From contig CACYPS010000006.1 in assembly GCA_902776305.1 (NCBI GenBank), positions 21,856-85,855 of the forward strand: 64,000 nucleotides of DNA, written 5' to 3'. This stretch comes from an uncultured Lachnospiraceae bacterium (GTDB taxonomy: Bacteria > Bacillota > Clostridia > Lachnospirales > Lachnospiraceae). Position numbers and translations under genes: made by a program. The notes below the pieces were generated by a model that saw only the letters and a list, made by a program, of their open reading frames with translations, did not search any database and was not told the DNA's origin. Below, in pieces: positions 16,173-25,413 of this stretch; the stretch's first letter is position 1; each line of letters opens with the position of its first letter.

Positions 16173-17132
16173 CTACAGAGCTATAAAGCCCAGCAGGCAA
16201 AGTAAAACCGTAACAATGGTAAAGTTGGCAACTACTCTGGTCTCCGACCATCCGCTCAGCTCAAAATGATGGTGGATCGGAGCCATTTTAAAAATGCGCT
16301 TTCCGTGTGTCAGCTTAAAATAACCTACCTGTAAAATAACGGAAAGAACTTCTATCAGATAGATCCAGCCGACGATCAGAATGTACAGCGGCATCTGCAT
16401 CGTGTACGCCATACCGATCACGAATCCGCCGAGTGCAAGAGATCCTGTATCTCCCATGAAGATCTTGGCAGGATGCGCGTTGTATACCAGAAATCCCAAA
16501 AGCGCTCCTGTGACGCAGGCACCGAAAGGTGCTACATTCACATGCAGAAGCAGTGCGCAGATCGTGAAGAAGACCGCCACGACAGCCGTCACAGAACTTG
16601 CGAGACCGTCAACTCCGTCAGTGAAATTCACTCCGTTGACAGTTCCCGCAATGGCACAATACATGAGCGGGTATGTCAGGATCCCTATATTCAATTCCTT
16701 GCCTCCCGTGAACGGGATGCGAAGACCGACAGGAACTTCCGGGAAAAACCTCAGCGAGAAAGCAAAAATGATTATGACGACCGTTTCAAGCAGTAATTTC
16801 TGCCATGGCAGAAGACCGTCCGAATTTCTTTTCACGACTTTCAGGTAATCATCAAGAAAACCGATCAGTCCGTAGCTCATCGTCAGGAAGAATACCGGTC
16901 CGATGAGCGGATACTTCCTGATGTAAATGAGTGCTGTCACCGCGATCGCGATAAGGAACATCACGCCGCCCATAGTCGGCGTACCCGCTTTCTTCAGATG
17001 TGACTTAACGCCGAGTTCCCTCTCAGTCTGACCGAATTTTAGTCTTGTAAGGAACGGGATAACGATCGGACCGAGAGCCCATGTAATTGCAAATGCTATA
17101 AATGCCGGTAATATTGCCGATATATCAACCAT
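16173..17132 (-). CDS. mraY: Phospho-N-acetylmuramoyl-pentapeptide transferase
   Basis: A 319-residue, ten-helix membrane enzyme that forms lipid I from UDP-MurNAc-pentapeptide and undecaprenyl phosphate. It shows SHLKKAGTPTMGG, GFLDDYLKV (Asp pair), NFTDGVDGLA, GDTGSLALGG and the APIHHHFEL loop. The ATG at 17132 follows GGAAGGATAAGAAA and lies 4 bp after the stop of the penicillin-binding protein gene. An in-frame start 11 codons earlier would overlap that gene and lacks such a site. Confidence 0.96.
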   Translation of the reverse strand: MVDISAILPAFIAFAITWALGPIVIPFLTRLKFGQTERELGVKSHLKKAGTPTMGGVMFLIAIAVTALIYIRKYPLIGPVFFLTMSYGLIGFLDDYLKVVKRNSDGLLPWQKLLLETVVIIIFAFSLRFFPEVPVGLRIPFTGGKELNIGILTYPLMYCAIAGTVNGVNFTDGVDGLASSVTAVVAVFFTICALLLHVNVAPFGACVTGALLGFLVYNAHPAKIFMGDTGSLALGGFVIGMAYTMQMPLYILIVGWIYLIEVLSVILQVGYFKLTHGKRIFKMAPIHHHFELSGWSETRVVANFTIVTVLLCLLGFIAL

Positions 17133-17136
17133 TTTC

Positions 17137-19236
17137 TTATCCTTCCGACAGACCGGCTTCCTCATTGGTGTAGCCGTCCGTCTCCTGATTATTTCCGCCG
17201 GCTATATTTTCAGCATCCTCGCTGCCCTGTACTTCGGGAACATTGGTGTCTGCTGTTGTATCCGACGAGATTGCTGTCTCCTCTGTATTGTCAAGTCCGC
17301 TTCTCAGGATCGGGCTGTCCGCAAGCAGAAGCTCATCCTGATAGATATTCATATAAGGAAGGACATCCGTAAGAATATCCCTGGCGATCCACTGTGCGAA
17401 TCTGCTGTCCGCCTGATCCGAAACATTCGGTTCATCCACCACCACGTAGATGAGGACCTGCGGATCGTCGAAAGGCGCAAATCCTACGAATGAGACCAGG
17501 TACTTACCGTCCGCGCGGGGAATCTTCTGTGCCGTACCCGTCTTGCCTCCCATTGAGTATCCGTTTACTTTAGCATAACCCGCTGTGCCGTAATCTACGG
17601 CCGCTCTCATATAAGATTTGATTTTCTGCGAATTATCTGCGGATATAGTCTGAGTCGAAATTGCGTTGTTGTAAACTTTTTTGGTGGCGCCGCTGCTGTC
17701 CATGATCCGGCTGACAACGCGGGGTCTGTAATAATACCCTCCGTTCACGATGGAAGCGATTGCCGCAGCCTCCTGGATCATTGTGCACTCAAAGCCCTGT
17801 CCGAACGACGATGTGGCAAGGTCGACCGACCCCATAGTATCGGCCGTGTACAGAATACCTGCTGCCTCACCGGGGAGGTCGATTCCTGTGCGGTATCCGA
17901 AGTTAAAAAGGCTTTCGTATTTGCAGAAAACTTCTACGCCCAGGCGGTTGGCGATATTCATGAGTCCGTCGTTGCAGGACAATGCGAGAACATCCTGCAG
18001 GCTCAGTTCGCCATGTCCGGTCTCCTCGGCACACTTAATTCGTGTTCCGGAAACAATTTCGCTGCCGTCACAGAAAAATGTTTCATTTCCATTCAGGATG
18101 CCGCTTTCAAGAGCAGCTCCTATCGTCATCGGTTTGAAAGTGGAGCCCGGCTCATATACATCCGAAATGCAATAGTTTCTCCACAGTTTTTCAAGTTCTT
18201 CAGCCTTCTGTGAGTCGTTCATCGCGCTGATTTCTTCTGCACTGAAGAAGGCGTCAAGATTTCTGGGATCATTCAGATCATACGCATCGGAACTTGCCAT
18301 AGCAAGCAGCGTTCCGTTGTTCGGGTTCATAACAATAACGCCGACATTTTCCGCACCTTTTCCGATATTGTAAGGACCGTTCTTATACAGCTCATCGAAA
18401 CGGGCCATCTCATCTTCGACGATTTTTTGTATGTTGGTATCGATGGTCGTCACGACTGTGTCGCCGTCGATCGGATCGATTATCGTCTGCTGAAGATCTT
18501 TGCCGGAACCTTCCTCCCAGTAACCGAACTTTCTGCCGTTCACACCGTTGAGCGTATTGTTGTAATATCCTTCAATTCCCCAGTCAGCCTTCGTACCGTC
18601 ATATGTAAAGCCGATGAGGTCGCATGCCATAGAGTTCATGGGATATTTTCTTACGTATTCTTCCTCGAACCATATGCCCTTTACGTTTTTTCTCACAGCA
18701 GCTGTATCGTCATCGAGAGGTTCGTCCTCAGTCCCCTGTATGTAATCGTAGAACGCCTGTCGTTCCTCGATACTGATATTCTTCTTCACAATCTGGTACT
18801 GGGAATACTTTGTCCTCTCATTGGCGATCTTCGCATGCATGTCCGCCGCATCAAGTTCGAATACGTCGACGAGCGCCTGAACAGTCGGGCTGACATAGGA
18901 ATCCGAAGAGTTCACGACCTTACAGTCAAGGATAACATTGTAGGTCTTCTCGGATGTCGCGAGGACGGTGCCGTTAATGTCTACAATATTACCTCTCTTA
19001 AAAGGAAGAACTGTCGATGAATAACTGCTCTGAGACTGTGCCAACACCTGCTTGGTGTAAGTGTCGCCGCTTACTGCATTTATATACGTGATTCTTATCA
19101 GCAGACAAATTAAAGCCAGCACGACTATAAGAAATAGTCCTGCCAGCTTCTTTCGCATTGTATTATTTGTTTTCCCGTAAGGATTAATCTTCTTCCTCCG
19201 GTTCTTATTCGAATTCAAGCTTCTGTTTCTCTCCAT
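17137..19236 (-). CDS. Division-type penicillin-binding protein 2 (FtsI/PbpB-like transpeptidase)
   Basis: A 699-residue class B PBP for septal peptidoglycan cross-linking. It has a basic cytoplasmic tail, a membrane helix at about residues 29-53, the pedestal domain, then the transpeptidase with S365-TFK, S420-CN and K565-TG. The C-terminal 70 residues are acidic and low-complexity, and no PASTA domain is visible. That argues for FtsI/PbpB rather than sporulation SpoVD. It sits between ftsL and mraY. Confidence 0.93.
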   Translation of the reverse strand: MERNRSLNSNKNRRKKINPYGKTNNTMRKKLAGLFLIVVLALICLLIRITYINAVSGDTYTKQVLAQSQSSYSSTVLPFKRGNIVDINGTVLATSEKTYNVILDCKVVNSSDSYVSPTVQALVDVFELDAADMHAKIANERTKYSQYQIVKKNISIEERQAFYDYIQGTEDEPLDDDTAAVRKNVKGIWFEEEYVRKYPMNSMACDLIGFTYDGTKADWGIEGYYNNTLNGVNGRKFGYWEEGSGKDLQQTIIDPIDGDTVVTTIDTNIQKIVEDEMARFDELYKNGPYNIGKGAENVGVIVMNPNNGTLLAMASSDAYDLNDPRNLDAFFSAEEISAMNDSQKAEELEKLWRNYCISDVYEPGSTFKPMTIGAALESGILNGNETFFCDGSEIVSGTRIKCAEETGHGELSLQDVLALSCNDGLMNIANRLGVEVFCKYESLFNFGYRTGIDLPGEAAGILYTADTMGSVDLATSSFGQGFECTMIQEAAAIASIVNGGYYYRPRVVSRIMDSSGATKKVYNNAISTQTISADNSQKIKSYMRAAVDYGTAGYAKVNGYSMGGKTGTAQKIPRADGKYLVSFVGFAPFDDPQVLIYVVVDEPNVSDQADSRFAQWIARDILTDVLPYMNIYQDELLLADSPILRSGLDNTEETAISSDTTADTNVPEVQGSEDAENIAGGNNQETDGYTNEEAGLSEG

Positions 19237-19246
19237 CCGGTTATTA

Positions 19247-19690
19247 TCAGGATACGTCGCGATATTGCTCTACATAGCCATTATCTTCGCCATTATACCA
19301 TATAACCTGGTCTTCTGTCGCGTATTTCATGCCAAATTCATTAATTGCAACCTCTCTTATATGGTTCATATCTACGCTGTTCTGGATGGATTCAAGTAAA
19401 GCATCGTTCTCCGCGCGGGTATTTGTCAGTTTTGTGCGGAGTTCATTGTTCTGCTTGACCTGTGTTGTGATCGTCTCTTTCAGTCTCAGATATCTGATAC
19501 ACATGAGAACTGTCACGATACACATTATCGCGAGAAAAAGCACATAGCCCCGGCTCATGACGGCCGAATATCTTCTCTCACGTGCTTTCCTTGCCGCTCT
19601 GCGCTTCCCCTGTGATTTGGCGGACGGAATTCCCTGCAGTTCTTTCACGCGGTCTGCATCCGCTTCTTTTTTTTCGGTCGTTCTTGCCAT
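19247..19690 (-). CDS. ftsL: FtsL-like septum formation protein
   Basis: A 147-residue bitopic protein. It has a strongly basic N-terminal tail (KRRAARKARERRYSAV), one membrane helix around residues 47-68, then a leucine-zipper-like coiled coil (LRLKETITTQVKQNNELRTKL) and the INEFGMKYATEDQVIWY tail. Size, topology and position between rsmH and the PBP gene fit FtsL, the partner of FtsB/DivIC and FtsQ. The ATG at 19690 follows AGAGGTG. A GTG seven codons earlier is the alternative. Confidence 0.8.
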   Translation of the reverse strand: MARTTEKKEADADRVKELQGIPSAKSQGKRRAARKARERRYSAVMSRGYVLFLAIMCIVTVLMCIRYLRLKETITTQVKQNNELRTKLTNTRAENDALLESIQNSVDMNHIREVAINEFGMKYATEDQVIWYNGEDNGYVEQYRDVS

Positions 19691-19837
19691 TCTGACACCT
19701 CTTTCCGTCACATCTATAGCATCATCCGAAGGTACGCTTTCTCAAGAGTTACAATTCCTGTACATGATCCGGCACAGGGTACGAGTCAGAATTATCCGCG
19801 CAATTCAAAACCTTATCCCTTGCGTCTTGTCGTCTGT

Positions 19838-20779
19838 TTAAAAGATTCTTTCAAATACTCTCAGTTTTGCGCTCTTCGATCTTGTATTCTGCTCCAGCTC
19901 CTGCTCCCCCGGAAGAATGGGTTTTCGTGTAATCACACGTCCTGTCGGTTTCTTACCGCATACACAGACAGGGAAGTTCGGCGGGCAGGTGCACGGGTTC
20001 TCATTTTTACGAAATACTGATTTGACGATACGGTCTTCGAGAGAATGGAATGTTATTACACATATTCTCCCGCCGTCATTCAGCAGTGAAATCATCCCGT
20101 CCAGGCTGTCGGACAGAGCCGAAAGCTCCCCATTCAGCTCTATCCTGAGCGCCTGGAAGGTTCTTTTGGCAGGGTGTCCCCCGTTCTTTTGCATCTTCAT
20201 GGGAATAGAGGCACGCACGATCTCGACGAGCTCCCCAGTCGTCTCGATTCTTTTCTTTTCCCTTTCCGCAACAATGTGCTTGGCAATATTGGCTGCGAAT
20301 TTTTCCTCGCCGTAATCCCGCAGGATACGAAAGAGTTCCTTCTGACTTGCCCCGTTGACAATGTCAGCTGCCGTTCCGGACTCTCTGCGATCCATGCGCA
20401 TGTCGAGCGGCGCGTCTGCCATATAGGAAAAACCGCGGTCAGCCGTGTCAAGCTGATAGGAGGAAACGCCCAGATCCAGAACGATGCCGTCCACCGAAGT
20501 CACTCCCAGACTACGGACAATATCCGGCATCTCACTGTAGTTACCGCGCACAATGTGCACGCGGTCATCTTCCGCCGCGTGCAGTCGCTCCCCGGCTGCA
20601 GAAATAGCGGCGTCGTCACGGTCGATTCCAATTAGTGTTCCAGTGGAAGACAGGTGTTTTAAAATCTCCGAAGAATGGCCTCCGCCACCCAGAGTGCCGT
20701 CTACATAGACACCGTCCGGACGGATCAGCAGATTCTCTATAGTTTCTTCGAGCAGCACCGATGTATGTCGAAACCCCAT
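19838..20779 (-). CDS. rsmH: 16S rRNA (cytosine-1402 N4)-methyltransferase RsmH
   Basis: A 313-residue SAM-dependent methyltransferase (formerly MraW). It begins [19 protein letters not shown], with the SAM loop [37 protein letters not shown]-type [15 protein letters not shown] and [15 protein letters not shown]. The ATG at 20779 follows AAGGGAGAG and matches the family start. An upstream in-frame start adds nine unlike residues. It is the second gene of the dcw cluster. Confidence 0.97.
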   Translation of the reverse strand: MGFRHTSVLLEETIENLLIRPDGVYVDGTLGGGGHSSEILKHLSSTGTLIGIDRDDAAISAAGERLHAAEDDRVHIVRGNYSEMPDIVRSLGVTSVDGIVLDLGVSSYQLDTADRGFSYMADAPLDMRMDRRESGTAADIVNGASQKELFRILRDYGEEKFAANIAKHIVAEREKKRIETTGELVEIVRASIPMKMQKNGGHPAKRTFQALRIELNGELSALSDSLDGMISLLNDGGRICVITFHSLEDRIVKSVFRKNENPCTCPPNFPVCVCGKKPTGRVITRKPILPGEQELEQNTRSKSAKLRVFERIF

Positions 20780-20890
20780 TACGCTCTCCCTTCTACAGCG
20801 GAACAACCCTCCTTCACAGAGTTGTTTCGCATAACATATGAATACATTTCAAGTGCCCGATCACTCCCACTTGACACTCGAAATATGTGA

Positions 20891-21325
20891 TTACAGCGTA
20901 AATCCAAGCTCGAACGCTTCGTCAGCCATCTCTTCATTGCTGCCGTAAATGCTTTCCTCAGCATAGCGCTCCGGATCCCATACCTCGAAATAATCATCCA
21001 TCCCGACGATTATGACTTCTTTTCCGAGACCTGCCTTTTCCCTCTGTTCCTTGCTCACAAGGATTCTCCCCTGAGGGTCAAGATCTGTCTCCCGGGTGTT
21101 GGACAGGATATAGCGCTTCATACGCATTCGTTTTCTGTCTGTGCTGCTGATACCTGTGAGGCCTCTTGTGTGTTCGCGGAAAGTGGATTTCGGATAGATG
21201 GAAAGGCAGTCGGAAAAGGCCGTGAGGATACACAGCTCTTCTCCGGCAATCACGTCCCTGTATTTGGACGGAATCATCAGCCGGCCTTTCGAATCTATTG
21301 TATGTTTGTACTCGCCGTCGAACAT
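20891..21325 (-). CDS. mraZ: Transcriptional regulator MraZ
   Basis: A 144-residue double SpoVT/AbrB-domain protein that forms rings and represses its own dcw operon. The two swapped-hairpin repeats are recognisable at GEYKHTIDSKGRLMIPSKYR and in TDLDPQGRILVSKEQREKAG. Starting at the ATG at 21325 gives the family-typical MFDGEYKHTID. A GTG 11 codons earlier (21358) is possible but falls in the putative operator. It is first in the dcw cluster. Confidence 0.95.
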   Translation of the reverse strand: MFDGEYKHTIDSKGRLMIPSKYRDVIAGEELCILTAFSDCLSIYPKSTFREHTRGLTGISSTDRKRMRMKRYILSNTRETDLDPQGRILVSKEQREKAGLGKEVIIVGMDDYFEVWDPERYAEESIYGSNEEMADEAFELGFTL

Positions 21326-21352
21326 AAAATTTCCCACTTTCAGGGATTTTTC

Positions 21353-21377
21353 TCCCACAATCTACCACTTAATGACA
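21353..21377 (-). promoter_or_regulatory. Possible MraZ-binding box
   Basis: On the minus strand, TGTCA (21373-21377), TGGTA (21363-21367) and TGGGA (21353-21357) lie at exact 10-bp intervals just downstream of the mraZ -10 box. MraZ is known to bind TGGG-type repeats spaced by 5 bp in its own promoter region. Only one of the three repeats is a perfect match. Confidence 0.45.
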
Positions 21378-21405
21378 TTTTACACTTACTTTACCCAAAA
21401 ATCAA
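21377..21405 (-). promoter_or_regulatory. Predicted promoter of mraZ and the dcw cluster
   Basis: TTGATT (21400-21405) and TAAAAT (21377-21382) on the minus strand are separated by 17 bp. Transcription would start near 21370, about 45 bp before the mraZ ATG. A terminator hairpin directly precedes it. Confidence 0.6.
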
Positions 21406-21429
21406 CCCTTCATATACTCATGAAGGGTT
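21400..21429 (-). terminator. Intrinsic terminator upstream of mraZ
   Basis: A perfect 10-bp stem AACCCTTCAT/ATGAAGGGTT (21404-21413 and 21420-21429) followed on the minus strand by GATTTTTGG. It would stop transcripts coming from lgt before the mraZ promoter. The stretch 21430-21675 between it and the lgt stop shows no gene or other clear signal. Confidence 0.7.
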
Positions 21430-21675
21430 GGAGAATGGTCGCGCGATAAAGAATAAAAAACCATGTCAGAACAGGAACGGCTATGAGATCCGCCCGACCG
21501 GTATTTTCATAAAGACTTTCCGCTTTTCTGAAAATGCCGGCGTCCGGGCTCATATACTCACATCCGAACTGCTCAAACATGGCTCGTTGAACTATATTCA
21601 CTTTTACTCTAAAGGCTTTCAAAGATTTTGTACCGGCGTCGACCTCCGGATTTCCGACCGATACCGGGAACGCCT

Positions 21676-22542
21676 TTATATCCCAGACACGCTCTTTGCT
21701 CTTTTCCTTCCATAAATAATAAAGATTACAGCCCCGATTACTCCCACAGCCGAAACGACCATGGAAACCGGTATAGCGGTTCCCGGAATCAGGAGCTGGT
21801 CCGTACGCAGGCTCTCGATCCAGAACCTTCCGAGACCATACAGGGCGATATACAGCATGAAGAGTTCTCCCGGTGATTTCGTCTTTTTTCTCATGAGAAA
21901 AAGTATAACTAATACACCGCAGTTCCACAGGCCTTCATATAAGAAGGTGGGATGGACCTGAATGTATTGAACGCCGTTTATCGTCACCGCATGCTGCCAC
22001 ATCTCCTCCGTGATCTCATTCTGTCGGACAGCTGAGACCGGCAATTGCATGGCAAGAAGGTTGTTCGTATAACCGCCGAATGCCTCCCGGTTGAAGAAAT
22101 TGCCCCAACGGCCGATGATCTGTCCGATCGGAATTCCGATAGCGATCGTATCGAGAACCTTAAGGAACGGAATCTTCTTAATTCTTGATGTCACATACAG
22201 TGAAAGAACCGCACCGATGATTCCGCCGTATATGGCAAGACCACCCTGCCTGATATTGAAGACAGACAGTATATCGTTTTTATAATAGTCCCAGGCAAAG
22301 ATCACATAGTATATTCTTGCGCCGATGACGCCGCATATCAGCCCGACAATGACCATATCGACGTAATCGTCTTCTGACTGTCCCGTCTCTTTCGCCCTCA
22401 TTGTGCAGGCCTTCATGCCGAGCATCATACCGACAGCAATCACCATGCCGTAATAAGCCAGAGAAAAGTTGCCGACCATAATATTTTTTCCGACATGCTC
22501 CAGATGGATTCCGAGATTCGGAAAATTAATTGAATAATCCAT
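21676..22542 (-). CDS. lgt: Prolipoprotein diacylglyceryl transferase
   Basis: A 288-residue seven-helix membrane enzyme that attaches diacylglycerol to the lipobox cysteine of prolipoproteins. The Lgt signature GRWGNFFNREAFGG is present, as are the preceding GGLAIYGGIIGA (catalytic His is replaced by Tyr in many Firmicutes forms) and HPTFLYEGLWN. The length is normal. Confidence 0.96.
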   Translation of the reverse strand: MDYSINFPNLGIHLEHVGKNIMVGNFSLAYYGMVIAVGMMLGMKACTMRAKETGQSEDDYVDMVIVGLICGVIGARIYYVIFAWDYYKNDILSVFNIRQGGLAIYGGIIGAVLSLYVTSRIKKIPFLKVLDTIAIGIPIGQIIGRWGNFFNREAFGGYTNNLLAMQLPVSAVRQNEITEEMWQHAVTINGVQYIQVHPTFLYEGLWNCGVLVILFLMRKKTKSPGELFMLYIALYGLGRFWIESLRTDQLLIPGTAIPVSMVVSAVGVIGAVIFIIYGRKRAKSVSGI

Positions 22543-22623
22543 AGTAGTTTTCCATTGTTGAAGATTACAGGTACTTATCCTTGTTAATTCCCTGTCATGA
22601 ATAGGTGAAGCCCTAAGCTGCGA

Positions 22624-23727
22624 TTATACATTGAATCTGAAGAGGATGACGTCTCCGTCCTGAACGACGTACTCCTTGCCTTCGATCCTTATCTTGCCTT
22701 TTTCGCGGGCCGCCGCATAGGATCCCGACTCGAGAAGTTCCTGATAGTTGATAACTTCAGCTTTGATGAAGCCTCTCTCGAAATCCGTGTGAATCTTTCC
22801 TGCCGCTTTCGGAGCCTTGCATCCGATCGGAATCGTCCATGCTCTGGTCTCATCCTCACCGGTCGTCAGGAAACTCATAAGACCGAGGATTCGATAGCTT
22901 GCAGCAATTAATTTTTCAAGACCGGACTTCTCAATTCCCAGATCGGCCAGGAATTCCTGCTTCTCGTCGTCATCGAGCTCGGCAATCTCCTGCTCGATCT
23001 GAGCAGATATAACAAATACGCCCGAATTGTTCTCTTTTGCGATCTCGCGCACTGCCTGAACGTATTCATTGCTCTCTCCGTCGTCGGCAAGATCGGCATC
23101 GGATACGTTCGCCGCAAAGATTACCGGTTTGTCTGTGAGCAGATCAAGGCTCGCCTTGAATTTGTCACCATCCTCGCTTCCGGTCTCAAAGCTGATTGCT
23201 TTCTTCCCGTCTTCCAGGTGCTTTTTCAGCTGAAGCAGGATTTCATATTCCTTTTTCGCATTCTTGTCAGCCCCTGATTTTGCGGAACGTGCGGTTTTCG
23301 CGATTCTTCTTTCGAGCACTTCTATATCCGCAAATATCAGCTCAAGTTCAATCGTCTCGATATCCCTCGCGGGATCAACGGAGCCGTCTACATGGATAAC
23401 ATTGGAGTCCTCGAAGCATCTGACGACATGTACGATGGCGTCGCATTCGCGGATATTTGCAAGGAACTGATTTCCGAGTCCTTCACCCTTGGACGCGCCC
23501 TTGACCAGTCCTGCGATATCGACGAACTCGACCGTTGCCGGTGTCACTTTCTTCGAATGGCTGAAGTCAGCAAGAAGCTTGAGCCTTTCATCAGGAACAG
23601 GCACGATTCCGATATTGGGATCTATTGTGCAGAACGGATAGTTGGCAGATTCTGCGCCTGCCTTGGTGAGTGAGTTGAAAAGAGTGCTCTTGCCTACATT
23701 CGGCAGGCCGACGATTCCTAATTTCAT
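22624..23727 (-). CDS. ychF: Redox-regulated ATPase / GTPase YchF (Obg family)
   Basis: A 367-residue P-loop protein of the OLA1/YchF group, an ATPase bound to ribosomes and linked to stress responses. It has [12 protein letters not shown] (7-18), [32 protein letters not shown], a coiled-coil region and the C-terminal TGS domain ending in [15 protein letters not shown]. The NxxE-type base-specificity segment favours ATP in this family. It appears to be monocistronic. Confidence 0.97.
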   Translation of the reverse strand: MKLGIVGLPNVGKSTLFNSLTKAGAESANYPFCTIDPNIGIVPVPDERLKLLADFSHSKKVTPATVEFVDIAGLVKGASKGEGLGNQFLANIRECDAIVHVVRCFEDSNVIHVDGSVDPARDIETIELELIFADIEVLERRIAKTARSAKSGADKNAKKEYEILLQLKKHLEDGKKAISFETGSEDGDKFKASLDLLTDKPVIFAANVSDADLADDGESNEYVQAVREIAKENNSGVFVISAQIEQEIAELDDDEKQEFLADLGIEKSGLEKLIAASYRILGLMSFLTTGEDETRAWTIPIGCKAPKAAGKIHTDFERGFIKAEVINYQELLESGSYAAAREKGKIRIEGKEYVVQDGDVILFRFNV

Positions 23728-23857
23728 ATTTGCTTATATCCTCCAAAAAATACCTTATGTATCCATCGTTGTCTTAATGCTGAAGAGCATGATAAACGCA
23801 TATCATTATAGCGTACCCGTGCTCTTTTCTCAATATCCTTCCCTGTCATCTTCACAG

Positions 23858-23898
23858 AAAAACGGTGACCTCCATTCATCATGAAAGTCACCGTTTTT
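23858..23898. terminator. Strong hairpin terminator downstream of the flavin-fold gene
   Basis: AAAAACGGTGAC and GTCACCGTTTTT form a perfect 12-bp stem with a 17-nt loop. T runs occur on both strands. It closes the minus-strand gene ending at 23927. Confidence 0.85.
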
Positions 23899-23926
23899 CA
23901 TCGAATATCCACTTACTAATTCATGA

Positions 23927-24334
23927 TCAGAACTGAATTACCTCAGGCTCAGCTGTGAAGGAGCTGAACGTTGCTGTCGCATCCTTGAGGTAGAACATCT
24001 GCATATTACCGTCATCCGGGCTGTACATTGCTTTCAGTGACGGCAGCTTATCGAGCATCTTTACCTTGACCTCGCGATTGTCATCTTCCACAAGCTCTGC
24101 CTGAATACGAAGCCATGTCGGACCCATGCAGGCACAAATCTCGGCATATGGGCAGGCAGCGATCTGTTTTGAGACATCCTTCACTTTGCCCGTCTGAATA
24201 TAGAGCTTTCCGTCATCCAGGAGAATTGTTCCGAACGGCCTGACCCTCGGCTTTCCGTCATCAACAGTGGCAAGATAATAGGTCTGCGCATCGTTGAGAT
24301 AATTGTAAACCTTCTCGATACCTTTTGCTTCCAT
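23927..24334 (-). CDS. Pyridoxamine 5'-phosphate oxidase family (split-barrel flavin) protein
   Basis: A 135-residue split-barrel protein. Visible features are LNDAQTYYLATVDDGKPRVRPFGTI at the N-terminus, then LYIQTGKVKDVSKQI and ICACMGPTWLRIQAELV. Small Clostridia members bind FMN or F420-like cofactors and include NimA-type nitroreductases. True PNPOx activity is unlikely at this size. The substrate is unknown. It is an isolated gene with its own terminator. Confidence 0.8.
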   Translation of the reverse strand: MEAKGIEKVYNYLNDAQTYYLATVDDGKPRVRPFGTILLDDGKLYIQTGKVKDVSKQIAACPYAEICACMGPTWLRIQAELVEDDNREVKVKMLDKLPSLKAMYSPDDGNMQMFYLKDATATFSSFTAEPEVIQF

Positions 24335-24486
24335 AATAACTCCTTTCTATATGCATATAAGCACTAATTATTATCTGTCACTAAGTTCCTGTAACATCTG
24401 TATATAACAAACGCGAGACAGAAGCCTTGAACAAGACAGCCAGTGATTTCTTCTTCAAAATGGCGTATTAACAACGTTTATTGCGC

Positions 24487-25413
24487 TCAGTCCATGGAAA
24501 GTATCATTATCAGAATTCCGCTTTCAAATGAAATCTCCGCTATCTCATCCTCGATCTCATTGCTGAGTCCCAATGTATTATCCCGTGTGAACGTATGACC
24601 ATCCAGCAGATATCGGAAACCCTTAAGCACGACACCCGTCACCTCATCGGTATAGGGTATCAGCGAAACATACTTTCCGAATGTATGCTTCTTCTCAAGG
24701 GAGCAGCCCTCACGCAGAAGTGTGATCCGGTTTTTCTCATTCAGGATCCAGGCTTTGATGCCAAGCTTTGTAGGAATCATAAGGACAGCGAGATTTGCAA
24801 GAAAGTGATCGAGTCTGCCGCCCGTGGCTCCCAGAAGATAAATCTCATCGGAGACATCGGTTGTTTCCGGAATGCTATCAGCCTTCTGCCTCGCATCCAT
24901 GATTATGCGTACAGCTTCTCTCACAGCCGCTTCGGAATCCGAGAAATCCTTGCGGGCAGGGTAAACCAGAACTCGTTTTCCTTCCCGGTTGAGCTTTTCA
25001 AGAAGATCTGCGGGATATTCGATTTTTCGTGAAAGAGCCGATAATTTCCCACCTTCAATTTCCAAGTTGACCGAAAACTTCTCATCTTCTCTTCCTGAAT
25101 CAGCCGAAGATTCCTCTTCTGTTCTTTCTGAATCAGCCAAAGACTCCTCTTCTGTTCTTCCTGAATCAGCCGAAGTTTTCTCTTCTGTTCTTCCTGAATC
25201 AGCCGAAGTTTTCTCTTCTGCTCTTTCTAAATCTTCCGAATCCGGGAAAAGACTGTCATAGTCTCCCAGCACGCAATCCGGCGTTATTCCGGCGTCAAGA
25301 CAAGTCAGCAATCCCCTGTCAGCCGCTATAAAGTAATCGGGCTTTTTGTTCTTCCTGAATTCATGTAAGAACGCTCTGTGACAGGGGCCTGCACACACGA
25401 TTGCTATCTTCAT
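24487..25413 (-). CDS. thiN: Thiamine pyrophosphokinase with an internal repeat insertion
   Basis: A 308-residue enzyme transferring pyrophosphate from ATP to thiamine. The catalytic set is recognisable: YFIAADRGL, CVLGDYDSL (acidic metal ligands), YPARKDFSDSEAAV and LLGATGGRLDHFLANLAVL, followed by the C-terminal beta domain. Normal enzymes are about 210-220 residues. The excess is mainly an insertion after GDYDSL that begins with four 11-residue repeats (residues 64-107, consensus RTEE-x-SADSG). Its start overlaps the rpe stop by 4 bp. Confidence 0.88.
   Translation of the reverse strand: MKIAIVCAGPCHRAFLHEFRKNKKPDYFIAADRGLLTCLDAGITPDCVLGDYDSLFPDSEDLERAEEKTSADSGRTEEKTSADSGRTEEESLADSERTEEESSADSGREDEKFSVNLEIEGGKLSALSRKIEYPADLLEKLNREGKRVLVYPARKDFSDSEAAVREAVRIIMDARQKADSIPETTDVSDEIYLLGATGGRLDHFLANLAVLMIPTKLGIKAWILNEKNRITLLREGCSLEKKHTFGKYVSLIPYTDEVTGVVLKGFRYLLDGHTFTRDNTLGLSNEIEDEIAEISFESGILIMILSMD
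25093..25224 (-). repeat. Four in-frame 33-bp tandem repeats inside thiN
   Basis: Four consecutive 33-bp units encode 11-residue repeats of the form R-T/A-E-E-K/E-T/S-S/L-A-D-S-G/E. The nucleotide units are nearly identical, which suggests recent expansion and possible length variation between strains. Confidence 0.9.

Noticed and set aside
21410-21928. Minus-strand frame overlapping the end of lgt, extending towards mraZ
   Set aside because: Out of frame with lgt over their overlap and without a start signal. The downstream part falls in a non-coding stretch ending in a terminator.
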